Below are positions 1 through 10,082 of a DNA stretch of 64,000 nucleotides, in pieces. Both the position numbers and the translations under genes were made by a program. Within the stretch, counting starts at the first letter, position 1; each line of letters begins with the position of its first letter. The stretch comes from Lactuca virosa (lineage: Eukaryota; Streptophyta; Magnoliopsida; Asterales; Asteraceae): assembly GCA_928212115.1 (NCBI GenBank), contig CAKMRJ010005523.1, positions 240,759,811 to 240,823,810 on the forward strand, read 5' to 3'. The notes beneath the pieces are model-generated. The model saw nothing but the letters and a program-made list of their open reading frames with translations. It was not told the origin of the DNA and did no database searches.

Positions 1-209
1 GTTGGTTCCTTCCAACCACTCTTGGTTCAACTTGGCTAACAGTCCGGCTGTAATTTCCTTCTTCCGACTGTTCCTCTTCCAACTCTCATTGTACAATGGG
101 TGCCATAGGCTCTCTTCCATTATCATGAATTAGCTGCCTCATCTCTTCCCTTTGTTCAACCATCATAGATCGTATCATTTCTTGCACTCATGCCATCGTA
201 AGTTTCTCC
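1..209 (-). pseudogene. Gypsy element A, gag fragment (distal part)
   Basis: Minus-strand reading gives a hydrophilic gag-like stretch including VQEMIRSMMVEQREEMRQ, in phase with the gag-like stretch that ends beyond the nested copia element at 5815. Gag forms the cytoplasmic particle of Ty3/gypsy elements. The segment is cut on one side by the window edge and on the other by the inserted copia element, so N- and C-terminal parts of gag cannot be judged. In-frame stops occur near 195 and 85, so it is a pseudogene. The family call rests on the LTR and primer site at 6321-8766, to which it is joined once the nested element is ignored. Confidence 0.6.
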
Positions 210-214
210 TGTAT
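210..214. repeat. Target-site duplication TGTAT (left copy)
   Basis: The 5 bp TGTAT directly left of the copia LTR are repeated exactly at 5810-5814 right of the other LTR. A 5-bp duplication is the usual footprint of LTR-retrotransposon integration. Confidence 0.9.
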
Positions 215-599
215 TGTAAGTCCCCAATCTGCTTGTGTATCAATCAGATCCGTTTGATGGTGCGAAATCCCAATCAAACGGATGATGCCAGATCAAATGA
301 AGAAGAAGAAGAAGAAGATGATGATGAATCTTGTATGAATTGATTAGAATGAAGATACAGATACAAGATTCACACACACTAACACACACTAAAGCTCCTC
401 TCTTCTCTCTAACTTTCTCTCTCTACAATATGCTCTACCACCACTAGCCCTTCACATGCACTCCTCACCCTATAAATAGTAGACATAGGTCGTAAATGGG
501 TTTATGGCCGTAAACTTGTTCACGGCCGTAAACACAACCATAATCATGTATACGGCCGTAAACACCAAGCAAAGTATAAACCATAATTTTGACCCAACA
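215..599 (-). repeat. 3' LTR of copia A1 (385 bp)
   Basis: Matches 5385-5809 along its length but lacks 42 bp near its inner end. It holds several copies of GGCCGTAAAC and a TATTTATA sequence (minus strand) near 474-481. The LTR carries promoter and polyadenylation functions in this class. Confidence 0.93.
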
Positions 600-614
600 A
601 TCTCCCCCTTGGTT
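600..614 (-). other. Polypurine tract of copia A1
   Basis: Minus strand reads AACCAAGGGGGAGAT immediately before the TGTTGGG start of the 3' LTR. This is the plus-strand DNA primer site used in reverse transcription. Confidence 0.8.
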
Positions 615-2735
615 TATAGCTTTCTTTTCTAACTAACCCAACAAGCTCCCCCTAAAAAGTAGCTGGCTTTTCTTGTTAATCTTCATTGGGAGCTTGGTTT
701 CAGCATTAATCTTCAAATTCTTTCACAACTTCAAGATGAACTTGATGAATCTTCAATGAATGACTTCATCTTGAGCGGTTGGGCTTTTCTTCAGGATTTG
801 GCTTTGAATGCACGTTGGGTGAGGAGGCTTCTTGAAAAGATTTTTGAAAGATAGCGCTTTCAGCTTGAGAATCTTCAGAGAGAATATCAGAGAGAACTAA
901 TCTTCTGGATCACTTCAGCAGGTACAAGAATAACAGCAAATTGATTGAGGAGACTTCAATGCAATCTGTCACATAATTTTCAAGAACAGCTTGACCTTGC
1001 TTCTGGGGTTGAAGGATTGAATGTTGAAAGAATAATCTTCATTTCTTTCTACTTCGAATGAGAATTCTTCGATGCTCACGGATGAAGCCTTGGCTCAGAA
1101 ATCTTGATACAGTCTCCACGAGTCTCATCTACATATGAATTCACTTTTCAAGATACATAAAGCTAAAAATAGAAACAAAACTTAAAATAAAACTTAGCAC
1201 ACAATATTTTTGAATTTTTCATATTTTCTGAAAAAGAAATAAAACAGAAATAACACTATTTTTTTTTATTTTTAATTTTCTGATTTTTGTTTGGTTTTTA
1301 AAATTTTTAATTCTCTCCTAATTTTTTTTAAATTAGAAGAAAACTATGAACAAATTTAACAAAAATAAAAATAATAGCTAACTTTAAGAGTGATTTGGGA
1401 TCAAAGTTTTTTTAGACAGCCTTTATCCGTTTATCAGTACCTCTCCCTTCATGAATAGATCTGGTCAATCGCCGGTATTGTGGTCCACTTAAACACGAGA
1501 GATTGTGACAAAATTAAGAGATACTACAAGTGACAAGACAATGTGATCCTATGTTCCTAGATAATATTCCTAAAGGACCATTCAGCTGACGACGACCAAA
1601 GATATTGTTGTCCACCTAAATTGAACAGCGAGATCTACAGACAACCTAGTGATTGTTCAATTTTAAATGTACTAGAACATGTTTCCCGTTTCCTAACATA
1701 CCCCAATAATCAGGAACTTCCAAAGTACTCATTACTTTAGGTGAGCAGACAATTATTATGAGAGAAGTCAGATTTAGAATGCATATGCTACACACCCAGG
1801 TCGGATCTCTTCCAATCTCGCAGAGGGTGAAACATATGACTAACCAGATTTAGAGGGATTGAGAAGTAGAATGGTGCATATGCTGTGTACCAGGTCGGAT
1901 GTATTTCAATCACGCAAAGGAGACAACATATGACTAACAGACAGGAAGAATTGCATAGATAGAAGATGCAGAGAAATGAAATTGCATATGTTGCAGTCCA
2001 GGTCGGATGTATTTCAATCACGCAGAGGAGGCAACATATGACTAGCAGAAAGAAAGCAAGAAAATAATTTCCTACAGACCTACTTTATCGAAATTCCCCA
2101 GTCGCCCCATCAATACCGGAATTAAAGACACAGTCCGTACATCGAGGAAGAGTTAAACCACGGTTCTAGATACTGATTATTTAGTGTGGCCGGTGGATTA
2201 TCATGTATATCTCCCTGCTCAATCTATCTGAGCGTCGTATTGTCAGGCTAAATGGATCTATCTAGGTCAAGATTTTTCAAGTCTCTAGATTCCTTAAGTT
2301 CATCTATGCCTAGTCAAGTCTATTTTAAATCTTTCGTGCCTACCACCGCATTGAACACAGAGCCTAGACAATTCAACTTTGGTACCTTACACAAATTCAG
2401 ATTGCCTGTTATCACATGATTATATCACTTCCCAAAACATCACCTGCAAGCACATATCATTAACAACATATTTTTTTGATTTTTTGATTTTCTAATGTTT
2501 TTGGATTTTTTAAAATTTTCTAATTTTTTGTTTTGTTTTTATTTCTCCCCCTAAATTTGTGCATAGGAGAGAAACGAAAGTAAATGCGCAAATTTAAACT
2601 ATCCTAAAACAAAAATTTGTCTTTGAAGCGAATCAGCTTAAGAAAAACTCAGGAGTATCGAGAAGAAAAAAACTCAAACCATAAGTCATCGATTGAATTT
2701 GCATCCAGAAGGTCTAAGAACAGCACACATAATCT
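615..2735 (-). other. Non-coding internal region of copia A1
   Basis: AT-rich sequence between the protease remnant and the 3' LTR, where integrase, RT and RNase H would be expected in an autonomous copy. I find no recognisable pol motif on either strand. It includes oligo-T/A stretches (1255-1340, 2465-2550) and a three-copy tandem repeat at 1778-2048. Confidence 0.6.
1778..2048. repeat. Tandem repeat, about 104 bp x 3 (approximate)
   Basis: Three diverged copies start near 1778, 1875 and 1983. Each runs from GCATATG through CCAGGTCGGAT, TTCAATC and CGCA to AACATATGACTA. The last two are the most alike. The minus-strand ORF across the array is a by-product of the repeats. Confidence 0.8.
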
Positions 2736-2739
2736 CAGA

Positions 2740-3420
2740 ACAGATCCGAAAATTCTTCATGTCATTAAGCACTGAACCCATGAGTGACCCCTTCCTTTCT
2801 TCCTTTCCCGCAAAGGCCACATACTCTCAAACAATGTTCTGAATGTTGTACAGTTGAGAGATGCCTCATATCATGTGCCTGGAACAGCCACTACCAACAA
2901 ACCGAAGTCTGAAGATATGCCTCCATAGCTGCTCCGACAAAGAGCGGGATCAGTTGGTCTTTGGAACCCAGTCCATTTTGAAACTGGGTTGACCTTTGTC
3001 ATCCTTGCACGATACTCTCTCCCATGACATATCCTGTTTATCACGAACAGAAGATGTAGAAATATTAGAATCATTAGAAGATTTGGGAGAGTGAACCTTT
3101 GGAACCCATCTGTAGTTGGGTTTAATCCATTTCTATTTCGATCCGATGGGTGCCTAAATACTTGCTTTCGAACTCGAAGCCGATCGTTGAGATGACTTTG
3201 ATCTGACTGATCTTGATTCCGCTAGAGCATCTCTTGGATTGGACTTCTTGGCCGGCGTACCCCTCTTGACCTTGGGAGTTGGATTCTTGGCCTTGGGAGT
3301 TGAATTCTTGGCCTTGGGAGTTGAATTCTTGACCTTTTCGGCATTCGAGTTGCCAATGTCTGATCGTGACCTTGAGGGGTTTCTTTTGGAAAATCTCCCT
3401 CTTGGCGCGTTCTCCCACCC
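2740..3420 (-). pseudogene. Copia A1 gag C-terminus/linker and protease remnant
   Basis: In the minus frame continuing from gag there is a lysine-rich linker (3239-3330), then a spacer carrying the WVPK motif often seen before copia protease, then SGCSRHM near 2870-2900, the conserved start of the copia pre-protease region. The residue before SGC is Gly, where the family has the catalytic Asp. Several stops follow. Homology fades near 2740. This shows the element derives from a copia polyprotein cut off within protease. Confidence 0.6.
3239..3330 (-). repeat. 21-bp coding minisatellite in gag linker
   Basis: A 21-bp unit containing CTTGGGAGTTGAATTCTTG occurs about three to four times. On the minus strand in the gag frame it encodes a heptad KNSTPKA-type repeat rich in Lys and Pro, likely a basic nucleic-acid-binding tail. 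Other frames give PRPRIQL repeats that look like ORFs but are shadows. Confidence 0.7.
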
Positions 3421-4470
3421 TTATGCATAGTAGGGAACGTATGCACGATTTGAACAATTTCTGGCAATGTGTCCAGGTGTTCCATAGTGAAAGCAAGTAT
3501 TTTTCTTCACTGGGAAGTTGTTTCTTCCTGCCGCTGGTGGCGTATCCATGCCTTGTCTCTTGTTGCTCCCACAAGCACAATTACAGCAAGCACTCTGTTT
3601 CGCTTGTTTTGGTGGCCTGTATTTCTCAACAGCAGGTTGATCAGAAGCAACTGAATTCGAAGCAACAGATTCAGAGTTCAAGGAGACATTGGTTTGTTCA
3701 ACAGTTTTCTCCTTGTTCTCATCTTCCGTTACTTTATCTGCACAAGAAGTAGAAGCATTAGAATCGTTCAGCTCAACACTTTCTGGTACAACCACGTCAG
3801 ATTTATCAAAGATATCATCAAATATATCGAAAAAATTTAAGTCAGCAGACTTTGATACAATTTCATTATCAGACATACTATCTTCAGCTGCTTGCTTGCA
3901 ATGACTTAGTGGTTGATCTGCAGAAGAAGTAGAAACATTAGTACTTTCAAAATTAATACTACCTCCTAACACAAATCCATATTTGAGATGTGGCTCTCTG
4001 TCTATTTCCTCTTTTGTCAAAGGGTTATACTAATAGGTGTGATTAAATGGAGGAGGCACTTTATCATACCCTAAACCCTTTGACTGATTATTTTTAAATC
4101 TCAAATTATTTTCCATCATTGTCGCAACTACATCACTCGACACATCAAATTTTTTGAAATTAAAATCTGCATTTTCAAACTTATTTTTCAATGTGTCAAG
4201 TTCAGCAGTTAACTCAGCAAGTTGTTCTGTCACAAATTTATAGTTTGCACATTTATTGCTATATTCTTCTTGTAGTTTTCGGAAGTCCTTGGTTTTGGTC
4301 TCTAATTGTTCTTTTAGAGGTTTCTGTCCTTTCCTAAGTTGATATCCTTCATACTTTAGGTCCTCGTTCTCTCTACGTAAGAATTCTATATGCTCAAGAA
4401 AATTTTTGACATTATCAATGCATGTTTGAGAACAAGAAATTTCATTGACTTTGGTGTTTGAAGAACTCAT
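3421..4470 (-). pseudogene. Copia A1 gag, one internal stop
   Basis: From the ATG at 4470 to the stop at 3421 the minus strand is open for about 350 codons except for one TAG at 4030-4032. The N-terminal third is a predicted coiled coil rich in Glu, Lys and Leu (spacing typical of heptads around FLEHIEFLRRENEDLK). The middle is acidic and Ser-rich. The C-terminus holds a zinc knuckle, CFHYGTPGHIARNC, in which the second Cys of the CX2CX4HX4C pattern is Tyr. Gag would form the particle and bind RNA through the knuckle. Start chosen because upstream sequence is the non-coding TTGAC array. Confidence 0.75.
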
Positions 4471-4484
4471 TGTTTATCAAAAAT

Positions 4485-4690
4485 GCCCTTTGACTAAAAA
4501 CTCAAAAGTCAACATTAAAAGTCAAATTTAAAAAAGTCAAACTCAAAAGTCAAACTTAAAAAGTCAAACTTAAATGTCAAAGTCAAAATTTTAAATGTCA
4601 AAAGTCAACATTAAAAGTCAAATTTTAAATGTCAAAGTCAAAATTTTAAGGTCAAAAGTCAATTTAGAAATTTAAAAATTAAAAGGTAAA
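4485..4690 (-). repeat. TTGAC (W-box core) array in copia A1 leader
   Basis: About 14 copies of GTCAA occur in some 200 bp of A-rich sequence, giving TTGACTTT-type units on the minus (element sense) strand. They lie directly upstream of the gag start. TTGAC followed by C or T is the binding core of plant WRKY factors; whether these are bound is unknown. Confidence 0.7.
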
Positions 4691-4814
4691 TTTTTTTTGG
4701 AAGAAAATAGAATTTAAAAATGAAAGAAATTTGAATTTTGGGCTAAAAGTGTCAATTTTGCGAAAATAGGTGCGAAAGGGAGTGCTTTTGAATTAAAATC
4801 GAAAGGAAAGTAGC

Positions 4815-4891
4815 ATGTGGTAAGGTAGATCAAGTGTTAAGGCGCTGAGTTAAAGATGCAGGAGACCCGGGTTCGATCCCCGACACCCCTA
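4815..4891 (+). other. tRNA-like sequence (pol III box A and box B) in copia leader
   Basis: Plus strand has TAGATCAAGTGTTAAGG, close to a tRNA box A/D-arm, and about 45 bp later GGGTTCGATCCC, a good box B/T-arm, followed by GACACCCC. The 5' acceptor half that would pair with the 3' end is missing, so this is not a functional tRNA gene. It may be a tRNA-derived SINE head or a captured tRNA. It is antisense to the retroelement. Confidence 0.55.
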
Positions 4892-4899
4892 ACTTCGCT

Positions 4900-5170
4900 T
4901 ACTTTTTAATTGGATGTTGATGTGCTGCGAGGACGAAGCTACGAATGTGATGCGGGGACGAGTGCTGCGAACTTCGGACCCTATGCAAGGCTGACCACGA
5001 ATCCGAGGCAAGGACTGCAAACGTCCGAGAACCGTACACGTGCGAGGCTGCAGACCGCAAACCCGGACCGTACACGTGCGATGCTGACCGTAAACCTCGG
5101 ACCGTAAACTCTGAGGCCGTAAACTCCGACCGCAAACTCCGGAAACCCTAGCTGCTGGCCGTACACGCCG
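4900..5170. repeat. CCGTAAAC/CCGTACAC repeat-rich leader of copia A1
   Basis: At least eight variants of GACCGTAAAC, GACCGCAAAC and GACCGTACACGTGCGA lie between primer site and gag. The same CCGTAAAC word is repeated in the LTRs, so the motif has spread over both U3 and leader. ORFs here are shadows of the repeats. Confidence 0.65.
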
Positions 5171-5370
5171 CCACCCCCTCGCTGGTTACGACCAAAAACA
5201 GCGTTTTTTCAACTTTGTAGATCCAAAACTCGATCAAAAACCCTTTTTTATCAAAAACACGAAGAACAAACCCCCCCTAATTTTCAGAGATCTATCCAAT
5301 AACACAGAAATCCTCCAAAAATAAAATCAAATAAACTCTAGATCTGACAAAAATGATTGATACAATCCAA

Positions 5371-5382
5371 GCTCTGATACCA
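5371..5382 (-). other. Primer-binding site (tRNA-iMet) of copia A1
   Basis: Minus strand reads TGGTATCAGAGC, two bases from the LTR end, the standard complement of the initiator tRNA-Met 3' end. Confidence 0.92.
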
Positions 5383-5384
5383 AT

Positions 5385-5809
5385 TGTAAGTCCCCAATCT
5401 GCTTGTGTATCAATCAGATCCGTTTGATGGTGCGGAATCCCAATCAAACGGATGATGCCAGATCAATTGAAGAAGAAGAAGAAGATGATGATGAATCTTG
5501 TATGAATTGATTAGGATGAAGATCCACATACAAGATTTCACACACACTAACACACACTAAAGCTCCTCTATTCTCTCTAACTTTCTCTCTCTACAATATG
5601 CTCTACCACCACTAGCCCTTCACATGCACTCCTAACCCTATAAATAGTAGACATGGGCCGCAAATCGGTTTACGGTCGTAAACCTGTTCACGGCCGTAAA
5701 CATAACTGTAAACACATATACGGCCGTAAACACCAAGCTGTTTACGGTCCTAGACCTAAAAATACATTTTCTAGAAAAGCAAAGTATAAACCATAATTTT
5801 TACCCAACA
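5385..5809 (-). repeat. 5' LTR of copia A1 (425 bp)
   Basis: TG to CA, matching 215-599 with an extra 42 bp before the outer 40 bp. Palindromic ACGGCCGT words cluster at about 5650-5750, just upstream (element sense) of the TATTTATA sequence near 5640. This copy drives transcription in an active element. Confidence 0.93.
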
Positions 5810-5814
5810 TGTAT
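5810..5814. repeat. Target-site duplication TGTAT (right copy)
   Basis: Exact repeat of 210-214. Confidence 0.9.
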
Positions 5815-6320
5815 AGGCATTGCTCGTGGTGCATGCTCGACTACACGAGGCTTGGGTGGCTTATTTCCATTAGGGTTTCCTAATCCACTACATGTTTTTA
5901 CCGTGAAGTTCTATTCACCAAAGCAGACGTTCAATGTATAGTGATGAGAATTAAGGTGGGGAAAGCTCTATTGCGATACACGTATAAATCTCCTTACTAC
6001 TCCGAAAAATTTATATGCCAGTTCTAATATCATAGCTAAACATTTAGAATCCTGAACACATAAAATTTCTAGACCCGGTCGACAATAGACCATAGATCCG
6101 ATCAAATAATAGCATCCTAAAGCATATAAGGCATCTTATAACTACCACATAAATCATTTAGCACATAAAAGCAATTTAGGCATCCTCCCTAAAATAAGTT
6201 AGTGCTCGTATCTATTCATGCATACTTCCTAAATCTAGCAGACACTCATTTCACAATCATCGCTTAGCATTCTAAATTTAAATATAGAAATACTACAATT
6301 CCTAGTTCGATTAAACTAAT
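5815..6320 (-). pseudogene. Gypsy element A, leader and gag start region
   Basis: Between the nested copia element and the primer site of element A. Minus strand reads KPPKPRVVEHAPRAMPIQ up to the insertion point and continues in phase at 209, so the copia element landed inside a coding sequence. The part nearer 6320 is AT-rich leader without a convincing ORF. No start codon can be chosen with confidence. Confidence 0.5.
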
Positions 6321-6332
6321 GCTCTGATACCA
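6321..6332 (-). other. Primer-binding site of gypsy element A
   Basis: GCTCTGATACCA on the plus strand, i.e. TGGTATCAGAGC in element sense, two bases from the LTR. Confidence 0.88.
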
Positions 6333-6334
6333 AC

Positions 6335-8766
6335 TGTGACATCCCCAATTTCACGAACAGAAAAGACCGATTTATTTATGCTTATTTAAAATCGGGGTAT
6401 CCTTTTTAAAAGAATAATATTGAGGAATTTGTTCCCAAAAGCATGATAATAATATTTACAAAGCATTTCCAAAGAAATGTATTTTATTTTTATTGAAAAA
6501 TGTTGGGATGTCATCATTAATACAGTACATAAGCATAAACGGAAATAATACATGCCTTACATTAGTTTATCTAAACTACTAGCGTATAAGCGTCCTTAAA
6601 TCGCTCATCATAACATCACACTTGTGCTCGCGTGCCGCTACCTGTAATATAAGAAACTGAGTGGATCGGGATTGGGGCCTAGTGAGCACATAGGGTTTTT
6701 AACCCACAATAATTAATTTATTTTCATCAAAACAATCAACCAGATTACCTATTCCCATTATCCTCACTTTATGTCCCTAAAGCGTCTAATTCAGGGGACT
6801 ATCCTAAGGAATTTTCTTCGGGATAGACAATATTGATTAGGGATACCTTTGCAATATATTTCAATAAGGCAACCATGGGGGGATGGAGTACACCTGGTGA
6901 ACACTTAGTTTAAAAATACATACAGGTTGCGAGCCTCCTAGCGTTCCACTGGACTGTCCAAAATAGTCCATGCTCGTCATCAATACTCTCCTAGACAACT
7001 GGATCATCTTTAAAGTAAAGGCCCCTCATTGTCTATATCATCTTTCATCTCTCCACATCTATATCATCTTTCACCTCTCATCATCTATATCATATTACAT
7101 CTACCCATCTTTACCTAATATATTTATAGGTAATAAAAATACATATACAGTTTAAATCAAGTAAAACATGTACATAAATCATTCATCTAGCATAGATATT
7201 AGGAGCAAAGATAATGGGCACATATAGTGTGTAATTATCTTAAATGCTTTATATCTATGTGTAAGATGAGAGTAATTATGCACTCACTTGCTAAAGTGAT
7301 GACTCGAAACTCGGACAACGCTTCGCTTTAGCACTTAGCTTTTCCTTTGAAGTGACCTAGGTTCAATTAACACTAAGTCTTAGGCTAATATTCCTTATAA
7401 ATAAAGATAGCCTAGATCCATCACTAATTCCAAAGTCTACTAATCTATAGCCGATAAGAGATAACCAGGCAGGATCATATCGGAGGTAGGGTCTGTATGG
7501 TATACAAAGTATACTGTTTGGAAATCCCACTTAAAACTCCTCACTAAATCCAACCTAGATAGCATCCCTATAAGTGGATCAATTAGTAATGTGACATTGG
7601 AACTACTGACAAATCTTATTTATAAATTCATAACAACGACTACGAATTTTAAACATAAATTATATTAGAATAAAATAGAGTGTAATTTACCTTACACAGA
7701 TTCCCTATACCAAAGTCTGGAAATTACATTGGTGGAAAACCGGGCTGACAACTACTAGGTATCGAGCTCCTAGGGACTTCTAAACTCGCAAAAATATCCT
7801 GACTACTAATGAAAAATTTTGCACCAACTCGAGAGTAATCGAGAGAGAGCGAATCAAATGTCGTGGGAAAGGAATAAGCTTGAGGCGTCTATTTATAGGC
7901 TGGGATTTGGGCATGCGCGCCACGCAAAGGCCTTGCGTACCGCACACATGGTCAATGTGCTTTCCCGGGTGTGGTGCCATGTGTCGGAATCCGGTTGGTG
8001 CTATGCGGTGGCTTCTAGAAAGCTGTGCGCGGGACGCAGACGCGTGCAACATTTTTCAAACTTTAAAATTACATAACTTCTTCATACAATCTCCGTTTTG
8101 GACGTTCTTTATATCCACGTGTAGCTATTGATGGGATCTACAACTTTCGTTTGGATCCAGTCAGCTAATTTTGAGTTTATTTATTTTACACATGCTTAGA
8201 CTACTAAAGCCCGTATAAAATGCATCATTTTGTCATCCGACGTCCATTTTCGACTGTCTTTTTATCGTTGGGCTACTATTAACGAGATATTCAACTCTCG
8301 TTTAGATTGTTTCCTCTATTGAAGTCTTATTTGGACATTCTCTATATGTACGCTCTCAGTTTCACAACCACTACGAATTTTGTTTAGATTATTACGGCTA
8401 AAGAGTAATGTAATGAAAATTTACTATTTACGATGCACGTTGTTGAACCAGGTCGAATCGCGAGACTTCGACAGACCATAACTTCTTTGTTATAAGTCCG
8501 ATTTAAGCGTTCCTTATATCTCTGAAATCCTTATCACGACTACTTCAACTTTTGTCAAGGGAATTCGGACTAATTATTATTCTATTTTAGACGTGTATCT
8601 TATTCTTATTCTATTATATTGTCGTAAGCACATATACTACAAATAATCACACATAAACGATATAATACTCAAATAATTTCCCTTTATTATATCAAATAAA
8701 TTACAATTGTTGACCCTGACCATTACATCATCTTATTAGTGCCTATCGAGAAACAAGCGCGTTACA
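6335..8766 (-). repeat. 5' LTR of gypsy element A (2432 bp)
   Basis: Begins TGTGACATCCCC and ends GCGTTACA on the plus strand, so the element-sense LTR runs TGTAACGC to GGGGATGTCACA. It shares blocks with the solo LTRs at 10083 and 45214 (the GACCTGTCGAAG block, the ACAAATTCC block and the terminal GGGGATGTCACA), so all three belong to one superfamily. A TATAAATA box lies at 7890-7897 (minus) with inverted repeats upstream at 7915-8045. A local tandem repeat sits at 7025-7105. No partner LTR is in the window. Confidence 0.85.
7890..7897 (-). promoter_or_regulatory. TATA box of LTR A
   Basis: Minus strand CCTATAAATAG, with GC-rich inverted repeats directly upstream in element sense. Confidence 0.6.
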
Positions 8767-9511
8767 GTTATGATTTTTACATAGCGATTCTAAAATAAAG
8801 AAGTGATTGCAAAATCACTTCTCATCTGAGATGGAGAATATAATTCCGAAATGGAGAGGTGATTGAGAAATCACTTTTCAACCGAGATGAAGATACTTTC
8901 GAGATAGCTTTCTTATCCAAGATGTGAAGACTCCGAGATCACCCCTCCTTTCCGAGATGGAACGACATCGAAAACTAGAAGTGAAGATTCTGAAATGAAG
9001 AGACCAGTTCTGAGATGACAAGCTAGTAACTCCTTGGATTTTCACCTGGTCAACTTTTCATGACAATAAGAAAGTTCTTTTGGTTGTATTCCATATTTAG
9101 TATTACATAGGATCAGAGAAAACCCATTTTATCAGGATTTTGGTTACTGATGGAAGTTTCTCATTGTTCTATGTATTTGTCTTTAGTTGACTACTTAGCC
9201 TATAAAAAGAGTGTCATCATGTATCAGAAGATTTAACTTTCACATATCTCTTCAATAGAATTCTTCATTTCTCTCTCAAATTTCAATCAATCTTCTCTCT
9301 TAAATTCTTCTTGTTCTTAAGTTCTTAATTACTTTACTTTGATCATACTTTGTTTTACTTAATATACTTTAATACTTTGTTGAAGTTATTTATTTCTAGT
9401 CTTGACTGGTTTAACTACACTTGACTGATCCTAACTACTAGCAAACATTGATATTATTGATTAACTCAAGGTTTGTGTTTGCTAACCTTGTTCGCGTACT
9501 TCAAGAGAGTT
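8767..9511 (+). other. LTR-like fragment, family unknown
   Basis: No coding potential. It has GAGATG-rich sequence with perfect inverted repeats (AGAAGTGATT / AATCACTTCT around 4 nt, near 8801-8824), then CCTATAAAAAGAG (TATA at 9201-9207), then a pyrimidine-rich stretch like a 5' UTR. This order is that of an LTR in plus orientation. Ends and primer site could not be fixed. Confidence 0.4.
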
Positions 9512-9895
9512 TTAATCACTCATATTCTCGTAGAATGGGACATCTTTTAGCTTGGCCAAAATGTGCCCCCTCAGTTCGAAATTGGAGTTGTCTGGAATTT
9601 CTGGTTGCACAAGTCTCGACCCGTTATCACACATCCTTTTCTTGTACTCTTCCATTGGCATATCTGCTATGTCCGCCATCTCTTCTATTTCAGTCTTTAT
9701 GTCATTCTCTGAATCACTTTCTGTACCTGCGTCATATCCTACTTCTTTCTTGCTTAGAGTCTTCTCAAAGTGCTCAAATGTGTCAGATTGAAAAGTGTTG
9801 CTTGACTCGCCAACCTTCTTGTCTTTCTTCTTATGAAAAGTCGGTTCTAGATCCTTAAGTAGTAGAACTATTGGAGTTTTGGATCCTCGGGTCAT
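9512..9895 (-). pseudogene. Gag fragment of Athila/Tat-like gypsy element C
   Basis: Minus ORF of about 127 codons from 9895. The N-terminal part is charged (Lys/Glu/Ser). The C-terminal part contains IPDNSNFELRGHILAKLKD, which resembles the NFELK-type start of the gag domain in Athila/Tat elements. Homology ends a few codons later at the junction with the LTR-like fragment, so most of gag and all of pol are missing. The tRNA-Asp type primer site at 12512-12529 is upstream in the right orientation. Confidence 0.65.
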
Positions 9896-10077
9896 AAATC
9901 ACTGAAACAAACATAAAAAAACAAAAACATGTAAAACAGATAAAAATAAATAAACTAAACGCTAACTGTTTAGTGACCACGACATGACCAAAGATGCCCA
10001 CGTCGTGGCTGCTGAACAAACATGAAAATCTAATAAATGCAGCAAAATAACTTTTTGCGATTTTTACCCCACAAAAA
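9896..10077 (-). other. Leader of element C, part next to gag
   Basis: Short AT-rich stretch between gag and the solo LTR. It includes CACGACATG and CACGTCGTGG words. No ORF. Confidence 0.4.
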
Positions 10078-10082
10078 GGATC
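10078..10082. repeat. Target-site duplication GGATC (left copy)
   Basis: Repeated exactly at 12466-12470 on the other side of the solo LTR. Confidence 0.9.

Larger units (their letters stand above)
215..5809 (-). mobile_element. Non-autonomous Ty1/copia LTR retrotransposon (A1)
   Basis: Two LTRs (215-599 and 5385-5809) begin TG and end CA. Next to the right LTR lies GCTCTGATACCA, the complement of an initiator tRNA-Met primer site. Next to the left LTR lies a purine-rich tract on the minus strand. These fix the element on the minus strand. It is flanked by the duplication TGTAT. Inside are a gag frame (3421-4470) and a decayed protease remnant (about 2740-3120) but no integrase, RT or RNase H, so it would need enzymes from another copy. 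It interrupts the gag of gypsy element A. Confidence 0.93.

Noticed and set aside
4815..4891. Functional tRNA gene
   Set aside because: The 5' acceptor strand does not pair with the 3' end and the anticodon arm is not recognisable; kept only as tRNA-like.
7780..8131. Overlapping ORFs on both strands in LTR A
   Set aside because: GC-rich palindromic part of the LTR gives open frames by chance on both strands.
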